The notes below the pieces were generated by a model. The model made no database searches. It was not told the origin of the DNA and saw nothing but the letters and a program-made list of their open reading frames with translations. The position numbers were made by a program, and so were the translations under genes. A stretch of DNA of 55,576 nt from an uncultured Candidatus Saccharibacteria bacterium. Its GTDB lineage: Bacteria > Patescibacteriota > Saccharimonadia > Saccharimonadales > Saccharimonadaceae. Position 1 is the first letter of the stretch, and each line of letters opens with the position of its first letter. The DNA lies in NCBI GenBank assembly GCA_946406315.1, contig CAMJKD010000008.1, positions 1 through 55,576 of the forward strand, read 5' to 3'. Below, in pieces: positions 7,716 through 16,478 of the stretch.

Positions 7716-7834
7716 ATACGTGGATAGTACCCACTTTTGCAAGTACTTGTCCACCGTTCAAAGATTAAAAGATCATCACACGAAAAGCAACTTTTTGCGT
7801 GATAAGCCATATTATAGCACATTTTTATAAGAGA

Positions 7835-7843
7835 TGATATACT
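7835..7843 (+). promoter_or_regulatory. Extended -10 box, leaderless
   Basis: TGATATACT is followed by six bases (ATTTTC) and then ATG at 7850. No Shine-Dalgarno precedes the start. Confidence 0.6.
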
Positions 7844-7849
7844 ATTTTC

Positions 7850-8569
7850 ATGGCAGAGCAAAAGAAGACATCTGGACTCAAACCAAAACTCCAAAGAGCC
7901 AAGGCAAAGTTCCTTGCTACCTACTACAGTAATCCAGGTAAAGACCTTAAAATTATTGCCGTCACCGGCGTAAACGGTCGCGACATTACTGCTCATTACA
8001 TTCACGAAATTATTAAGGCACGCGACGCCAAAACAGGGCTCATCATCGACCCCAAGACTACGTCCGACCTATACAAGCAGATTTATAAAATCTGGAAGAC
8101 CGGTACCGACCATGTCGTTATTTCTGTCGATAGCAGCGCTCTAGCAAACCACGTTTTCTACGGTTTACCGATTTATGCCGCCGTTCTTACCGAAGATGGC
8201 GTTGGCAATCCAGATACTAGCGACCACGACGCGCAAGCAATTCTTTTTAATACCGAACCATATTTCAGTATTATTTGTCGTGACGATAATATCAAATATG
8301 ATATTTATTCCAAATATCCAACTAAAACAGCCACCTTCACTTATGGTCACGATCGTGACTGCGATCTTCACATTAACCGCCAAAAATTCTACAAGATGGG
8401 CACCGAAGCAAACTTTACTTACAGTGGTCATAGCTTCGATGTAGCTACCTATATTACTGACGAAGCTTCCGTTAACTACATGGCTGCCGCTGCACTCGCC
8501 AGCTTCGCCGTTGGAGTCGACGAAGATAATATCGTTGACGGAATTGCTAATTACGAGCCTAAAGTTTAA
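7850..8569 (+). CDS. Degenerate Mur-ligase-like protein lacking the P-loop lysine
   Basis: A 239-aa protein related to the central ATPase domain of MurE/MurC-type ligases. It aligns by eye with MurE at 12520: IIAVTGVNGRDIT (residues 35-47) against VIGVTGTNGKTTT, followed by matching blocks such as DHVVISVDSSALANHVFYGLPIYAAVLTE against EYLVLELTSHAMAQHRSLGIPIDVAVMTN. The catalytic P-loop Lys-Thr is replaced by Arg-Asp, and the C-terminal domain that binds the incoming amino acid is absent. ATP-dependent ligation is therefore unlikely. It may bind a cell-wall nucleotide precursor or regulate another enzyme; that is speculation. It is followed 14 bases later by the DDAH-like gene, so the two probably share an operon. 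Confidence 0.8.
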   Translation: MAEQKKTSGLKPKLQRAKAKFLATYYSNPGKDLKIIAVTGVNGRDITAHYIHEIIKARDAKTGLIIDPKTTSDLYKQIYKIWKTGTDHVVISVDSSALANHVFYGLPIYAAVLTEDGVGNPDTSDHDAQAILFNTEPYFSIICRDDNIKYDIYSKYPTKTATFTYGHDRDCDLHINRQKFYKMGTEANFTYSGHSFDVATYITDEASVNYMAAAALASFAVGVDEDNIVDGIANYEPKV

Positions 8570-8583
8570 ATAAGGAATCATCT

Positions 8584-9432
8584 ATGATCAACCAAAAGCT
8601 CATGGTTTCTGGCGCCGACTATTTTGCGAATACCTACAAAATCAATCCATATTACAATCAGAGTAAAATTAATGTTCAAAAAGCTATAGCTGAACATAAT
8701 CTAATTCTCGACTGTTTCAAGCGAGCTGGCATTGAACTGATAAAAGTTAATCCACCGCAAAACTGCCAAGACGGAGTATATACTGCCAACTGGGCCCTCG
8801 TCAAAGACGGCGTCGCCGTCATGGCTCGTCTTCCTAAGGCTCGCAAAGCTGAAGAATCGTATGCGCGCTCTCGCCTTGAAGAGCAGGGCATCAAAACCGT
8901 TCTCGTACCAGATGGCCTCCTTTTTTCCGGCCAAGGCGACTCGCTCCGTTGCGGTAAATATCTAATTGCCGGCTGCGGCTATCGCTCAGACCCCGAAGCT
9001 CAACAATTCGCCGCCGATACTCTAGGCCTCAAATTAGTGCAGCTACACGCCAAACCTCAACTCAATGAGGACGGCTCCGATCATATTAATCCAGCCACTA
9101 ACCATACCGACAGTTTCTGGTACGACCTCGATCTTGCCATATCTGTCATCGACGAACATACCATCGCCTATTGTCCAGATGCTCTCGACGAAGAATCAAA
9201 CCAGAAACTTGAAGCTCTTGACCTCGACAAAATTTCTGTCGATTACGACGAATGCACTAAAGGTTTTGCTAATAATTTAGTCAGCACTGGCGAATATGTC
9301 ATCATGTCTAACCATGCGCCAAAACTCCAAAGCGAACTCAAAAAACGCGGTCTCATTTGTCTTACTCCAGATGTAACAGAACTCAAAAAGGGCGGGGGAT
9401 ATATCCGTTGCGTCAGCCTCTGGCTCAGCTGA
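8584..9432 (+). CDS. DDAH/amidinotransferase-family hydrolase
   Basis: A 282-aa member of the guanidino-group modifying superfamily (pentein fold: arginine deiminase, dimethylarginine dimethylaminohydrolase, amidinotransferase). Visible motifs are VYTANWALV (about 65-73), FSGQGDSLR (114-122), HTDSFWYDLDLA with His174 (174-185), and the C-terminal GGGYIRC with the catalytic Cys276. The usual acidic residue of FEGGD is not conserved as such; Gln117-Gly-Asp119 takes its place. The length fits DDAH (about 255-285 aa). The reaction probably releases citrulline and an amine or ammonia from an arginine derivative. Oral Saccharibacteria are known to use arginine catabolism, which gives a plausible setting. 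It has AAGGAA before ATG and follows the Mur-like gene. Confidence 0.82.
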   Translation: MINQKLMVSGADYFANTYKINPYYNQSKINVQKAIAEHNLILDCFKRAGIELIKVNPPQNCQDGVYTANWALVKDGVAVMARLPKARKAEESYARSRLEEQGIKTVLVPDGLLFSGQGDSLRCGKYLIAGCGYRSDPEAQQFAADTLGLKLVQLHAKPQLNEDGSDHINPATNHTDSFWYDLDLAISVIDEHTIAYCPDALDEESNQKLEALDLDKISVDYDECTKGFANNLVSTGEYVIMSNHAPKLQSELKKRGLICLTPDVTELKKGGGYIRCVSLWLS

Positions 9433-9447
9433 TTAGCCCCCTCCATA

Positions 9448-12423
9448 TTATTCAAAATGTTTTAAATCCTCCGCCTGCGAAACTGACATCCTAATAACTT
9501 CACCCGACTGATTATAGTAATCATTCGCCTTCGTCGTACAGCTATACTTACTGCACTGCAATTCAAGATAACGCTTTTCGCCAGGATAATTGCTATCATA
9601 GACTCCAATATAATAATGATTAGAATCTTTAGCGTCTTGTATTAAATTAATCGCGTTCATTGCATGTAAGCCGCCGGAAAAATAAGCCAAGATAACTGGC
9701 GCTTCACGCATCCTAATCCTTGATGACAATAATGAAATAAAATCATTTGAGTTTGTCATCCTCTTCATACCGCCAGCATCAACTATCATTGAATTAATGC
9801 TAATTGCGCTACCAGAGCTATACATCTTTACCGATGTTTGACGAATTTGGCTTGCAAATATCGCATTTAATAAACTTCGATCAACGTCATTCATTGTTGC
9901 ACTATCTTGCATCTTCGTCTCGCTTAAACGCGCCTTCTCCATTGAAGTGTACGAAAAACCATACTTCGCAATTTGCGTATCTGATTTAAGTGAAGGCTTA
10001 TCTTTATAAAACTCATACAAACCCGTCGCCTCAATTTCTGCGCGGATACCTTTATCGTAGTTAATCGCACCATCACTCATCGTATAGGTATTTGCCAACC
10101 CTGATTCTCCAAAATATTCATAACCAATTTGTGGCATATATTTCAAAGCGTTCGTCTTTAATTTATAGTCATACAAATTCTGATAATCCCTAAAGTACGA
10201 CCAGTCCAAATTGTAGCTATACGAGCTTAATCCTGCCACATTTATCGCCTCATGACGAAGCGGAATCTTTTTTGCATAGTATAATTGCGCAAAAGTTGCC
10301 ATACCGTAGCAGTGTCCGTTCGGCATAATATTTGAACTATAATTCCTAAACGAAAACCCATCACGCGCCGCGATAAAACCACTATCCGCCATTACGTAGC
10401 CATCCATTTTGCCGTCACCATTAATATCGGCCAATTCATCGTTTAGTAATATTTCTAGATTCTTAAAAACCTCATCAAGCCCAGATACATCCGAGCTTGA
10501 GAAAAACCCACAGCCAGTCCTATTTGTAATTAATGATACATCCTCACTATATGCACCCCCACCAAAACCAAGCACGCAAACACGCACGTTCTTGTTTGTC
10601 ATTTCATCTGCTACGGCATCCGCCTTCGCCGAAAGACCCCGCGTATCTTTACCATCAGTCAAAATTACAACCGTTTTTAATCCCGCACTAGCCGAAAATT
10701 CCTTCGCACCATTTCGAATCGCACTCGCAATATTTGTTCCATCTTCCTTAGTATAAGGATGCTCATTCATGCCATCGAGTGTTTTCTTTATTTCATCAAT
10801 ATTAGAACCAACTTTTTTTACTGTTACATAGTCACCACTAAATTCAGAGATACCAACTTTTACCCCCTTCTTATCAAGCTTTTCAACCAACTCCTTCGTT
10901 AGTGTAAAACGCCTACCTTCCGGGTCATTACCTTCTAATGGGTTTGGATAATCGCGACCGTTCACGCGCTTATATTGTTCATTCGTATACATACTCCAAG
11001 AATTATCAAGCACAAACACAATTTCCGGATCAGCTCTATCTAAGCTTGCTCCTTGCTTTGAACCCACAATATAATAAGAACGCAAATCTTCTAACTTAGC
11101 CGTTACGGTCTTATCTACTTGATTAACCGCCGTTTCTAGCATCTCATATTTATCGTTCTCAAAGTTATAACGATATATAACTAAATTATTCACCGAAATC
11201 TTCGCGTTAGACAATTCCAAATCAGTATAAGAAATCGTTACCGAAACATCATCCACGCTGCCAGCCGCATAAAAACTATATAACCGCGGAATTAATCCAG
11301 TCTTCTTACTCAAAGCCGCACCTTCCGTAATATCCACAGTTACATTCGCAATATCACCCGTACCACTAATCTTGACCATAACGCCATTATCTTTATAGAT
11401 ATAACTATTTTTTCGTGCGCCATCCTTTATGCCGTCACCCTTCGAGTCTATCTTTAACGGATCGCAACCTAGCTTAAGCTCACTTGAATCATTTAAGCCA
11501 TCACCATCCGTATCCGCTTTTAATGGATCGGTTTTCAAAGTATCCACCTCATAACCATCGGTCAAGCTATCACCATCTGTATCCGCTAAGTCAGTCTTCG
11601 TATTAATAGCATTCTCGCGCTCATTAATTAAACCATCACCGTCATCGTCTGAATTTGGATCAATTTTATTTCTATAAATATCCTCCAGACCAAGATTCTC
11701 TCGCTCGACATCCTTTGAAATAATCGTAAATTTCTTCTCAATCGTTCTTAATTGATATTTTGCCTTCAAAGTACACTGACCAACACCCTCACTCAAATCC
11801 CACTTTACATCTTTGCCATCCTTTTCTGGTTGTTTTATGTTCTCATTACGATCACACTTTCCTTCATAGCTCACATTATCCAGAATATTATCACTTACAT
11901 CTAAGCCTAATCTAACAACCGTCTGCGTTACATACTCCAACCCAATATCTCCGTACGCTTCCTTCCACGCAATATTGCTACTATTCATCAAAAATGCAAC
12001 CGCCACACCAGCTACCGCTAAAATAATCACAATTACAGCTAATATAATCGGGATCTTCGATTTTCTTGATTCGCCAGTTTCCGGATTAATTGACTGACGC
12101 GAAAAATGTTTCTTTAATCCTAAGGCCTCATCTCCCATCGCTTTAGCTGGCTGTACTTCCATTGGTTGAAAAGCAGAGGAAGGCGTCACCAACGTAGACG
12201 TAGGCGTAGCTATTGGAGCGGAATTTAGCGCAGAACCGTTCCGCCCATCTATGAATGACGTATCTTTTGCTACAGAATTAAAGCCATCTACTGATTTTAC
12301 CAAATCGTCCGACACCGCCTCTTGCTGTAATTTCTTATCTTTTTTATCAAAAGAATTAGCCGACGCCGTCGTATTTTCCGCCCCAATCTTATCACTATCC
12401 TGACTATTAGCTTCCGGATCCAT
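9448..12423 (-). CDS. Membrane-anchored TSP3-repeat / vWA / papain-like peptidase surface protein
   Basis: A 991-aa multidomain surface protein. Numbered from the ATG at 12423: residues 1-123 are a low-complexity cytoplasmic arm; 124-146 one membrane span; 256-336 a set of calcium-binding DxDxDG thrombospondin type 3 repeats; about 466-663 a von Willebrand A domain with an intact metal site (D473-N-S-W-S, Thr563, TDG with Asp590); 666-675 another DxNxDG calcium loop. The last 290 residues carry GHCYGMA (Cys705), GLHAMNA (His920) and YDSNYPG (Asp943/Asn945), the order of a papain-fold cysteine peptidase or transglutaminase. The C-terminal activity is inferred. GAGGTGGAG precedes this ATG; an in-frame GTG lies two codons upstream. 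The protein is likely an adhesin or surface enzyme facing the host cell. Confidence 0.88.
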   Translation of the reverse strand: MDPEANSQDSDKIGAENTTASANSFDKKDKKLQQEAVSDDLVKSVDGFNSVAKDTSFIDGRNGSALNSAPIATPTSTLVTPSSAFQPMEVQPAKAMGDEALGLKKHFSRQSINPETGESRKSKIPIILAVIVIILAVAGVAVAFLMNSSNIAWKEAYGDIGLEYVTQTVVRLGLDVSDNILDNVSYEGKCDRNENIKQPEKDGKDVKWDLSEGVGQCTLKAKYQLRTIEKKFTIISKDVERENLGLEDIYRNKIDPNSDDDGDGLINERENAINTKTDLADTDGDSLTDGYEVDTLKTDPLKADTDGDGLNDSSELKLGCDPLKIDSKGDGIKDGARKNSYIYKDNGVMVKISGTGDIANVTVDITEGAALSKKTGLIPRLYSFYAAGSVDDVSVTISYTDLELSNAKISVNNLVIYRYNFENDKYEMLETAVNQVDKTVTAKLEDLRSYYIVGSKQGASLDRADPEIVFVLDNSWSMYTNEQYKRVNGRDYPNPLEGNDPEGRRFTLTKELVEKLDKKGVKVGISEFSGDYVTVKKVGSNIDEIKKTLDGMNEHPYTKEDGTNIASAIRNGAKEFSASAGLKTVVILTDGKDTRGLSAKADAVADEMTNKNVRVCVLGFGGGAYSEDVSLITNRTGCGFFSSSDVSGLDEVFKNLEILLNDELADINGDGKMDGYVMADSGFIAARDGFSFRNYSSNIMPNGHCYGMATFAQLYYAKKIPLRHEAINVAGLSSYSYNLDWSYFRDYQNLYDYKLKTNALKYMPQIGYEYFGESGLANTYTMSDGAINYDKGIRAEIEATGLYEFYKDKPSLKSDTQIAKYGFSYTSMEKARLSETKMQDSATMNDVDRSLLNAIFASQIRQTSVKMYSSGSAISINSMIVDAGGMKRMTNSNDFISLLSSRIRMREAPVILAYFSGGLHAMNAINLIQDAKDSNHYYIGVYDSNYPGEKRYLELQCSKYSCTTKANDYYNQSGEVIRMSVSQAEDLKHFE

Positions 12424-12443
12424 CTCCACCTCTTACTGCTATT

Positions 12444-12452
12444 ATTATATCA
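12444..12452 (-). promoter_or_regulatory. Extended -10 box of the vWA gene
   Basis: On the minus strand TGATATAAT ends 20 bases before the ATG at 12423. This gives a short leader that includes the Shine-Dalgarno GAGGTGGAG, in contrast to the leaderless genes nearby. Confidence 0.55.
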
Positions 12453-12483
12453 AATAACCATTATTATTTTGAGATGAAGCTTC

Positions 12484-12514
12484 AAAAAATATTCCGCTTA
12501 TGCGGAATATTTTT
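12484..12514 (-). terminator. Intrinsic terminator after murE
   Basis: A hairpin with stem AAATATTCCGC / GCGGAATATTT and loop TTAT (ATAA on the minus strand) is followed on the minus strand by T6, just downstream of the murE stop. It separates murE from the vWA gene. Confidence 0.85.
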
Positions 12515-12519
12515 ATTAA

Positions 12520-13785
12520 TCACCTTTTCTTCTTTATCTTTTTCAAGGCCTTTTTAATTTCATCTAATTCATAGTACGCATGTACGCCATCCGCACGTTC
12601 TATTGTTTTCTCATTGCCTTTACCAAGAAACAGCACCGTATCACCTCTTTTCGCCATCTTACAGGCTTCCAGAATTGCTGTCGGCCGATCTAAAATCTTA
12701 AACAAATCCTTGTCATCTTTTTTGCCATGCTCGCGTACGCCTTCAGCAATCTGTTCCATAATTTCATCACCCGGCGTATCGCGGTCATCCTCTTCGGTCA
12801 AAATCACAATATCTGCATTTTTCCCAGCAATCTCGCCCATCGGCCTACGCTTCGAAGGATCTCGTCGTCCGCCCGCCGAACCAAATACCACAATCAAACG
12901 CCCAACAGTCGCCTTCTTCATATCTGGTAATAATTTTTCAAAAGCATCCGGCGTATGAGCATAATCCATAATCGCCGTAAAACTTTGCCCCTCATCAATC
13001 TTTACCATCCGCCCCTCAACTTCCGCCAGAGCAAATATTCCATCTTTTATTTCTTTATCCGAAAGACCAAGACGTTTCCCAACCGCTACGCAAGCCAGGG
13101 AATTGTAAACATTAAAATTACCCGCTATCCGCGTCTTAATCTTTAAATCATTTTCCGAAGGAATCACATATTCCACCCCATCTGGCTTCAATTTAATGTT
13201 TTCGGCTTTCATTTCACCATACTGCACACCATAAGTAATATATGTACCCACATCAGACTCAAAATACTCCGCGCTCGGATCGTCGGCATTAATAATCCCA
13301 TATTTCGCTTGCTTAAATAATTTACGTTTTGCGTCACGATATCTTTCAAATGTTTTATGGTAGTCTAAATGCTCATGCGTCACATTCGTCATTACCGCAA
13401 CATCTATCGGAATACCTAGGCTTCTATGCTGCGCCATCGCATGGCTAGTCAATTCTAAAACAAGATATTCGGCACCCGCATCAGAAATCTCCTTAATTCT
13501 CTTATTTAAAACATGCGAATCGACCGTTGTCATGTGTTCCATCTGTTCATTGATTTCATCCACACCCCAACCAACCGTCGTCATCACGCCAGCTCTACGA
13601 CCAGAATTATTTAACATCTTCCAAATCATGAAGGACGTAGTAGTCTTACCATTTGTACCAGTAACACCAATCACCTTCAATTTTCGTCCCGAAAAACCAT
13701 AACGCGCTCCCCAAAAAGCCGCCCTACCTACATGATAGGGAATCACTAAGCTATCATAAAATGGAATTTTCTCTTTAATGCTCAT
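12520..13785 (-). CDS. murE: MurE-type UDP-MurNAc-tripeptide ligase lacking the N-terminal domain
   Basis: A 421-aa Mur ligase that adds the third amino acid to the peptidoglycan precursor. The ATP site GVTGTNGKTTT (residues 40-50), the central-domain motif ELTSHAMAQHR and NVTHEHLDYH (the metal/acylphosphate region), and the C-terminal motifs EVEGRM, DYAHTPDA, GSAGGRRDPSKR and GKGNE are all present. Typical MurE proteins have about 490 residues; here the first UDP-binding domain is missing and the protein begins close to the P-loop. In place of the DNPR loop that marks diaminopimelate enzymes the sequence reads EEDDRDTP, so the amino acid used cannot be assigned. An extended -10 box lies six bases before ATG. 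Confidence 0.9.
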   Translation of the reverse strand: MSIKEKIPFYDSLVIPYHVGRAAFWGARYGFSGRKLKVIGVTGTNGKTTTSFMIWKMLNNSGRRAGVMTTVGWGVDEINEQMEHMTTVDSHVLNKRIKEISDAGAEYLVLELTSHAMAQHRSLGIPIDVAVMTNVTHEHLDYHKTFERYRDAKRKLFKQAKYGIINADDPSAEYFESDVGTYITYGVQYGEMKAENIKLKPDGVEYVIPSENDLKIKTRIAGNFNVYNSLACVAVGKRLGLSDKEIKDGIFALAEVEGRMVKIDEGQSFTAIMDYAHTPDAFEKLLPDMKKATVGRLIVVFGSAGGRRDPSKRRPMGEIAGKNADIVILTEEDDRDTPGDEIMEQIAEGVREHGKKDDKDLFKILDRPTAILEACKMAKRGDTVLFLGKGNEKTIERADGVHAYYELDEIKKALKKIKKKR

Positions 13786-13791
13786 ATAGCC

Positions 13792-13800
13792 ATCATATCA
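13792..13800 (-). promoter_or_regulatory. Extended -10 box of murE, leaderless
   Basis: On the minus strand TGATATGAT is followed by GGCTAT and then ATG of murE: six bases between box and start codon. Confidence 0.6.
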
Positions 13801-13888
13801 CAGCGGCATTATTAACACTCACACATTAAGATACATTGCACAATAATGCCATTCTATTTTTCTGGAACCCTTTATTAACTACTAGCAT

Positions 13889-13915
13889 TTAGCACTCGAC
13901 ACTTGACAGTGCTAA
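13889..13915 (+). promoter_or_regulatory. CIRCE operator of groES-groEL
   Basis: TTAGCACTC, nine bases, then CAGTGCTAA. The left half is the perfect consensus and the right half differs from GAGTGCTAA at one position. CIRCE is the binding site of the HrcA heat-shock repressor. It covers the -35 box of the groES promoter, so bound HrcA would block RNA polymerase. No hrcA gene is in this window. Confidence 0.92.
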
Positions 13916-13931
13916 TTAGCCGCGTTACACT
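13903..13931 (+). promoter_or_regulatory. groES-groEL promoter
   Basis: A consensus TTGACA (13903-13908), a 17-base spacer and TACACT (13926-13931). It overlaps CIRCE. Confidence 0.88.
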
Positions 13932-13962
13932 AAGCACATAATAAAACATTAGGAGGAAATTC

Positions 13963-14217
13963 ATGGCTATTAAACCCCTTGCCGATCGTGTTGTTGCAAA
14001 GAAAGACGCCGCCGTCGAGCAAACCGCCTCTGGCATTCTTCTCGGTGAAGCAAAAGAGAAGCAAAATACCGCAATAGTTGAATCTGTTGGCCCAGACGTA
14101 AAAGCCGTCAAGAAAGGCGATCGCATTCTATATCGCGATTATTCTGCATCTGAAATTAAATACAACAACACCGACTATCTTATCATTAAAGAAGAAGATA
14201 TTTTAGCAACTTTGTAA
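13963..14217 (+). CDS. groES: Co-chaperonin GroES
   Basis: An 84-aa GroES, the heptameric lid of the GroEL folding chamber. It begins with IKPLADRVVAKK and contains the mobile loop (EQTASGILLGE, about 23-33), which contacts GroEL, and ends with the typical TDYLIIKEEDILATL. It is about ten residues shorter than E. coli GroES (97 aa), mostly in the middle of the domain. AGGAGG lies just upstream of the ATG. It heads the groES-groEL operon, controlled by the CIRCE element upstream, and is separated from groEL by 21 bases. Confidence 0.97.
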   Translation: MAIKPLADRVVAKKDAAVEQTASGILLGEAKEKQNTAIVESVGPDVKAVKKGDRILYRDYSASEIKYNNTDYLIIKEEDILATL

Positions 14218-14238
14218 TTTAAGGAGTTATTATAAAAA

Positions 14239-15864
14239 ATGGCAAAAAAAGTATTTTATGACGCTGAAGCTCGCGAGAAAATCCTCGGCGGCGCTAAAGC
14301 TCTCTACGATGCCGTTAAGGTCACTTTTGGTCCTAAAGGGCGTAATGTAATTATCGAAAAAAGCTACGGCGCTCCAACTATCACTCACGATGGCGTAACT
14401 GTAGCAGAAGCAATTGAGTTGCCGAAAGAAGATGACGAAACCCTCGGCTACGAAATGGGCGCTAAACTAATTAAAACCGCTGCTCAAAAACTTAATAAGA
14501 TTGCCGGCGACGGAACAACCACCGTAACCGTACTTACTTACAATATTATCGCCGAAGCTAATAAGCTTATTGCTGCCGGTCATAACCCAATGGATCTCCG
14601 CAAAGGCATTGAAGCCGCTGGCGCCGAAATTATCAAGAGTATCAACAAAACTGCTGAAAAAATCGATGGCGATAGCCAAAAGATTGCCGAAGTCGCCACA
14701 ATCTCCGCGGGTGATGCCGAAATTGGCAAACTCATTGCTGACGTAATTGAGAAAATCGGCAAAGACGGCGTTGTCACCGTAGAGCAGGGGCAAGGCCTCG
14801 AAATGCAATCCGAAATCACCGAAGGCTACACTTATGACAAAGGCTTTGCATCCGCCTTCTTTGTAACCGATGCTAACCGCCAAGAAGCCACCTTCGATAA
14901 GCCAGAAATCCTCATTACAGACAAAAAGATTTCCGCCGTCAACGACATCGTACCGTTCCTCGAAAAAATGGCTCAGACTGGTCGCAAAGATCTCGTTATC
15001 ATTGCCGAAGAAGTCGAAGGCGAAGCTCTCAGCGTACTTGTCCTCAATAAACTCAAAGGTGTCTTTAATACATTGGTTCTCAAAGCTCCAGCCTTCGGCG
15101 ACCGTCGTAAAGAAATTATGGAAGATATCGCTATCCTCACCGGCGCTACCGTCGTCTCTGCCGATAAAGGTATGAGTCTCGAAAATTCTGGCCTCGAAGT
15201 TCTCGGTTCTGCTCATAAGATTATCGCTACTAAAGACGAGACTACTATTATTAAAGGAGCGGGAAAACAAACTGAAGTTAAAGCTCGCATCGCTCAGATT
15301 GAAGCTCAAGCTGAAGCTTCTAATTCCGACTATGAAACCGGCGAATTCAATAAACGCGCCGCCGCCCTCAAAGGACGCGTTGCCGTCATCAAAGTTGGTG
15401 GCGCTACTGAAACCGAAATTGACGAAAAGAAATATCGTGTCGATGACGCCGTTGCTGCCACTAAAGCTGCTCTAGATGAGGGCATCGTTCCAGGCGGCGG
15501 CGTCACACTTGTCAATCTTAGCAAAAAACTTAAAGACGATAGCGCCGGCTCAATTATTCTCAAGAACGCTCTTAAGGCTCCATTTGTTCATATCACGGAA
15601 AATGCCGGCCTTAACAGTCAAGCTCTTCTCGCCGAAGTTGAAGCCGCCAAAGACGGACAAGGCATTAATGTTATGACTCCAGAAAAAGGTCTTATCAACC
15701 TTAAGAAGGCTGGCGTCATCGATCCAGCTCGTGTAACTCGCGAAGCAGTCCAGAACGCCGTCAGTATTGCTGCTACTACTATCACCATGGGTGCCCTCGT
15801 TGTAGAGCTTCCAGAAAAAGATAACGGCACAACCGCTACCGCGGGTATGGGCGGAATGTATTAA
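14239..15864 (+). CDS. groEL: Chaperonin GroEL
   Basis: A 541-aa 60-kDa chaperonin that folds proteins in its ATP-driven chamber with GroES. The ATP-binding region has the family motifs: TFGPKGRNV (about 30-38), GDGTTT (about 86-91) and DEGIVPGGGV near residue 412-420. The apical and intermediate segments are full length. The C-terminus ends in TATAGMGGMY, with only one short GGM unit instead of the repeated tail of E. coli GroEL. AGGAG precedes the ATG. A strong terminator follows. The co-transcription with groES and heat regulation through CIRCE are inferred from the layout. Confidence 0.98.
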   Translation: MAKKVFYDAEAREKILGGAKALYDAVKVTFGPKGRNVIIEKSYGAPTITHDGVTVAEAIELPKEDDETLGYEMGAKLIKTAAQKLNKIAGDGTTTVTVLTYNIIAEANKLIAAGHNPMDLRKGIEAAGAEIIKSINKTAEKIDGDSQKIAEVATISAGDAEIGKLIADVIEKIGKDGVVTVEQGQGLEMQSEITEGYTYDKGFASAFFVTDANRQEATFDKPEILITDKKISAVNDIVPFLEKMAQTGRKDLVIIAEEVEGEALSVLVLNKLKGVFNTLVLKAPAFGDRRKEIMEDIAILTGATVVSADKGMSLENSGLEVLGSAHKIIATKDETTIIKGAGKQTEVKARIAQIEAQAEASNSDYETGEFNKRAAALKGRVAVIKVGGATETEIDEKKYRVDDAVAATKAALDEGIVPGGGVTLVNLSKKLKDDSAGSIILKNALKAPFVHITENAGLNSQALLAEVEAAKDGQGINVMTPEKGLINLKKAGVIDPARVTREAVQNAVSIAATTITMGALVVELPEKDNGTTATAGMGGMY

Positions 15865-15891
15865 TACACATCTCCATAAAAATCCTCACAC

Positions 15892-15920
15892 AAAAATACC
15901 CCCATCGAGGGGTATTTTTT
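15892..15920. terminator. Bidirectional terminator after groEL
   Basis: Stem AAAAATACCCC / GGGGTATTTTT with loop CATCGA, with T6 on the plus strand and T5 on the minus strand. It can end groEL and the convergent gene at 15949. Confidence 0.9.
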
Positions 15921-15948
15921 AGATTAGATAAATGTTCTTGAATTATTA

Positions 15949-16404
15949 TTAACCTTCATTACCAATAGACATTTGGATACCAAGTTTATCAATATATTCA
16001 ATAATAAATACCAATGCCTCGCCCTTGGCTTTCTCATCAATAATCATACGGGCTGCATTATAGGCAGGCTCAATGCAAGCCTTGTCCTCAGTTAGCTCCA
16101 AAATATCCTTATAAATCATAAATTTTTTCTCTGGTGCGACATCAACCTTATCTAAAATCGGTCGAAGATCACTTAACGCCATTGATTTGACTCTATCGAG
16201 ATCGGCATCACCGTATTGCGCCTTCATTGATCCAGCCGGAGCAACCGAAGCCGAAGCAGCTTCCGGTGCTGCGGCACCACCTGCAACTTGGTTTTCTATC
16301 TGAGACACTACGTCCGCAGCATCGCTCGCTGGAGTACTATTATTCGTAATACTATTTATCGCTTGTTGCAACTCATCTGGAGTAGCAGAATTTCCTTGTT
16401 CCAT
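15949..16404 (-). CDS. Hypothetical protein with helical C-terminal domain
   Basis: A 151-aa protein I do not recognise. Residues 1-60 are low-complexity, rich in Ala, Ser, Asn and Gln, and probably disordered. Residues 62-150 (from YGDADLDRVKSMAL to DKLGIQMSIG) look like a compact all-helical domain with regular Leu/Ile spacing and many charged residues. There is no signal peptide or membrane span, so it should be cytosolic. A Shine-Dalgarno (AAAGGTGGG) precedes the ATG. It is convergent with groEL and shares its terminator. I cannot assign a function; the disordered arm followed by a small folded domain could suit a protein-binding adaptor. Confidence 0.75.
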   Translation of the reverse strand: MEQGNSATPDELQQAINSITNNSTPASDAADVVSQIENQVAGGAAAPEAASASVAPAGSMKAQYGDADLDRVKSMALSDLRPILDKVDVAPEKKFMIYKDILELTEDKACIEPAYNAARMIIDEKAKGEALVFIIEYIDKLGIQMSIGNEG

Positions 16405-16478
16405 TTTTGGCCCACCTTTTATCTAATCTTAACCTTAAACACTATAATAACACACTTATATCTACCGCGTAAATTAAA

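Noticed and set aside
14467-15309. A 280-codon minus-strand open frame inside groEL
   Set aside because: It is an antisense shadow of groEL with low-complexity Phe-rich sequence and no start signal.
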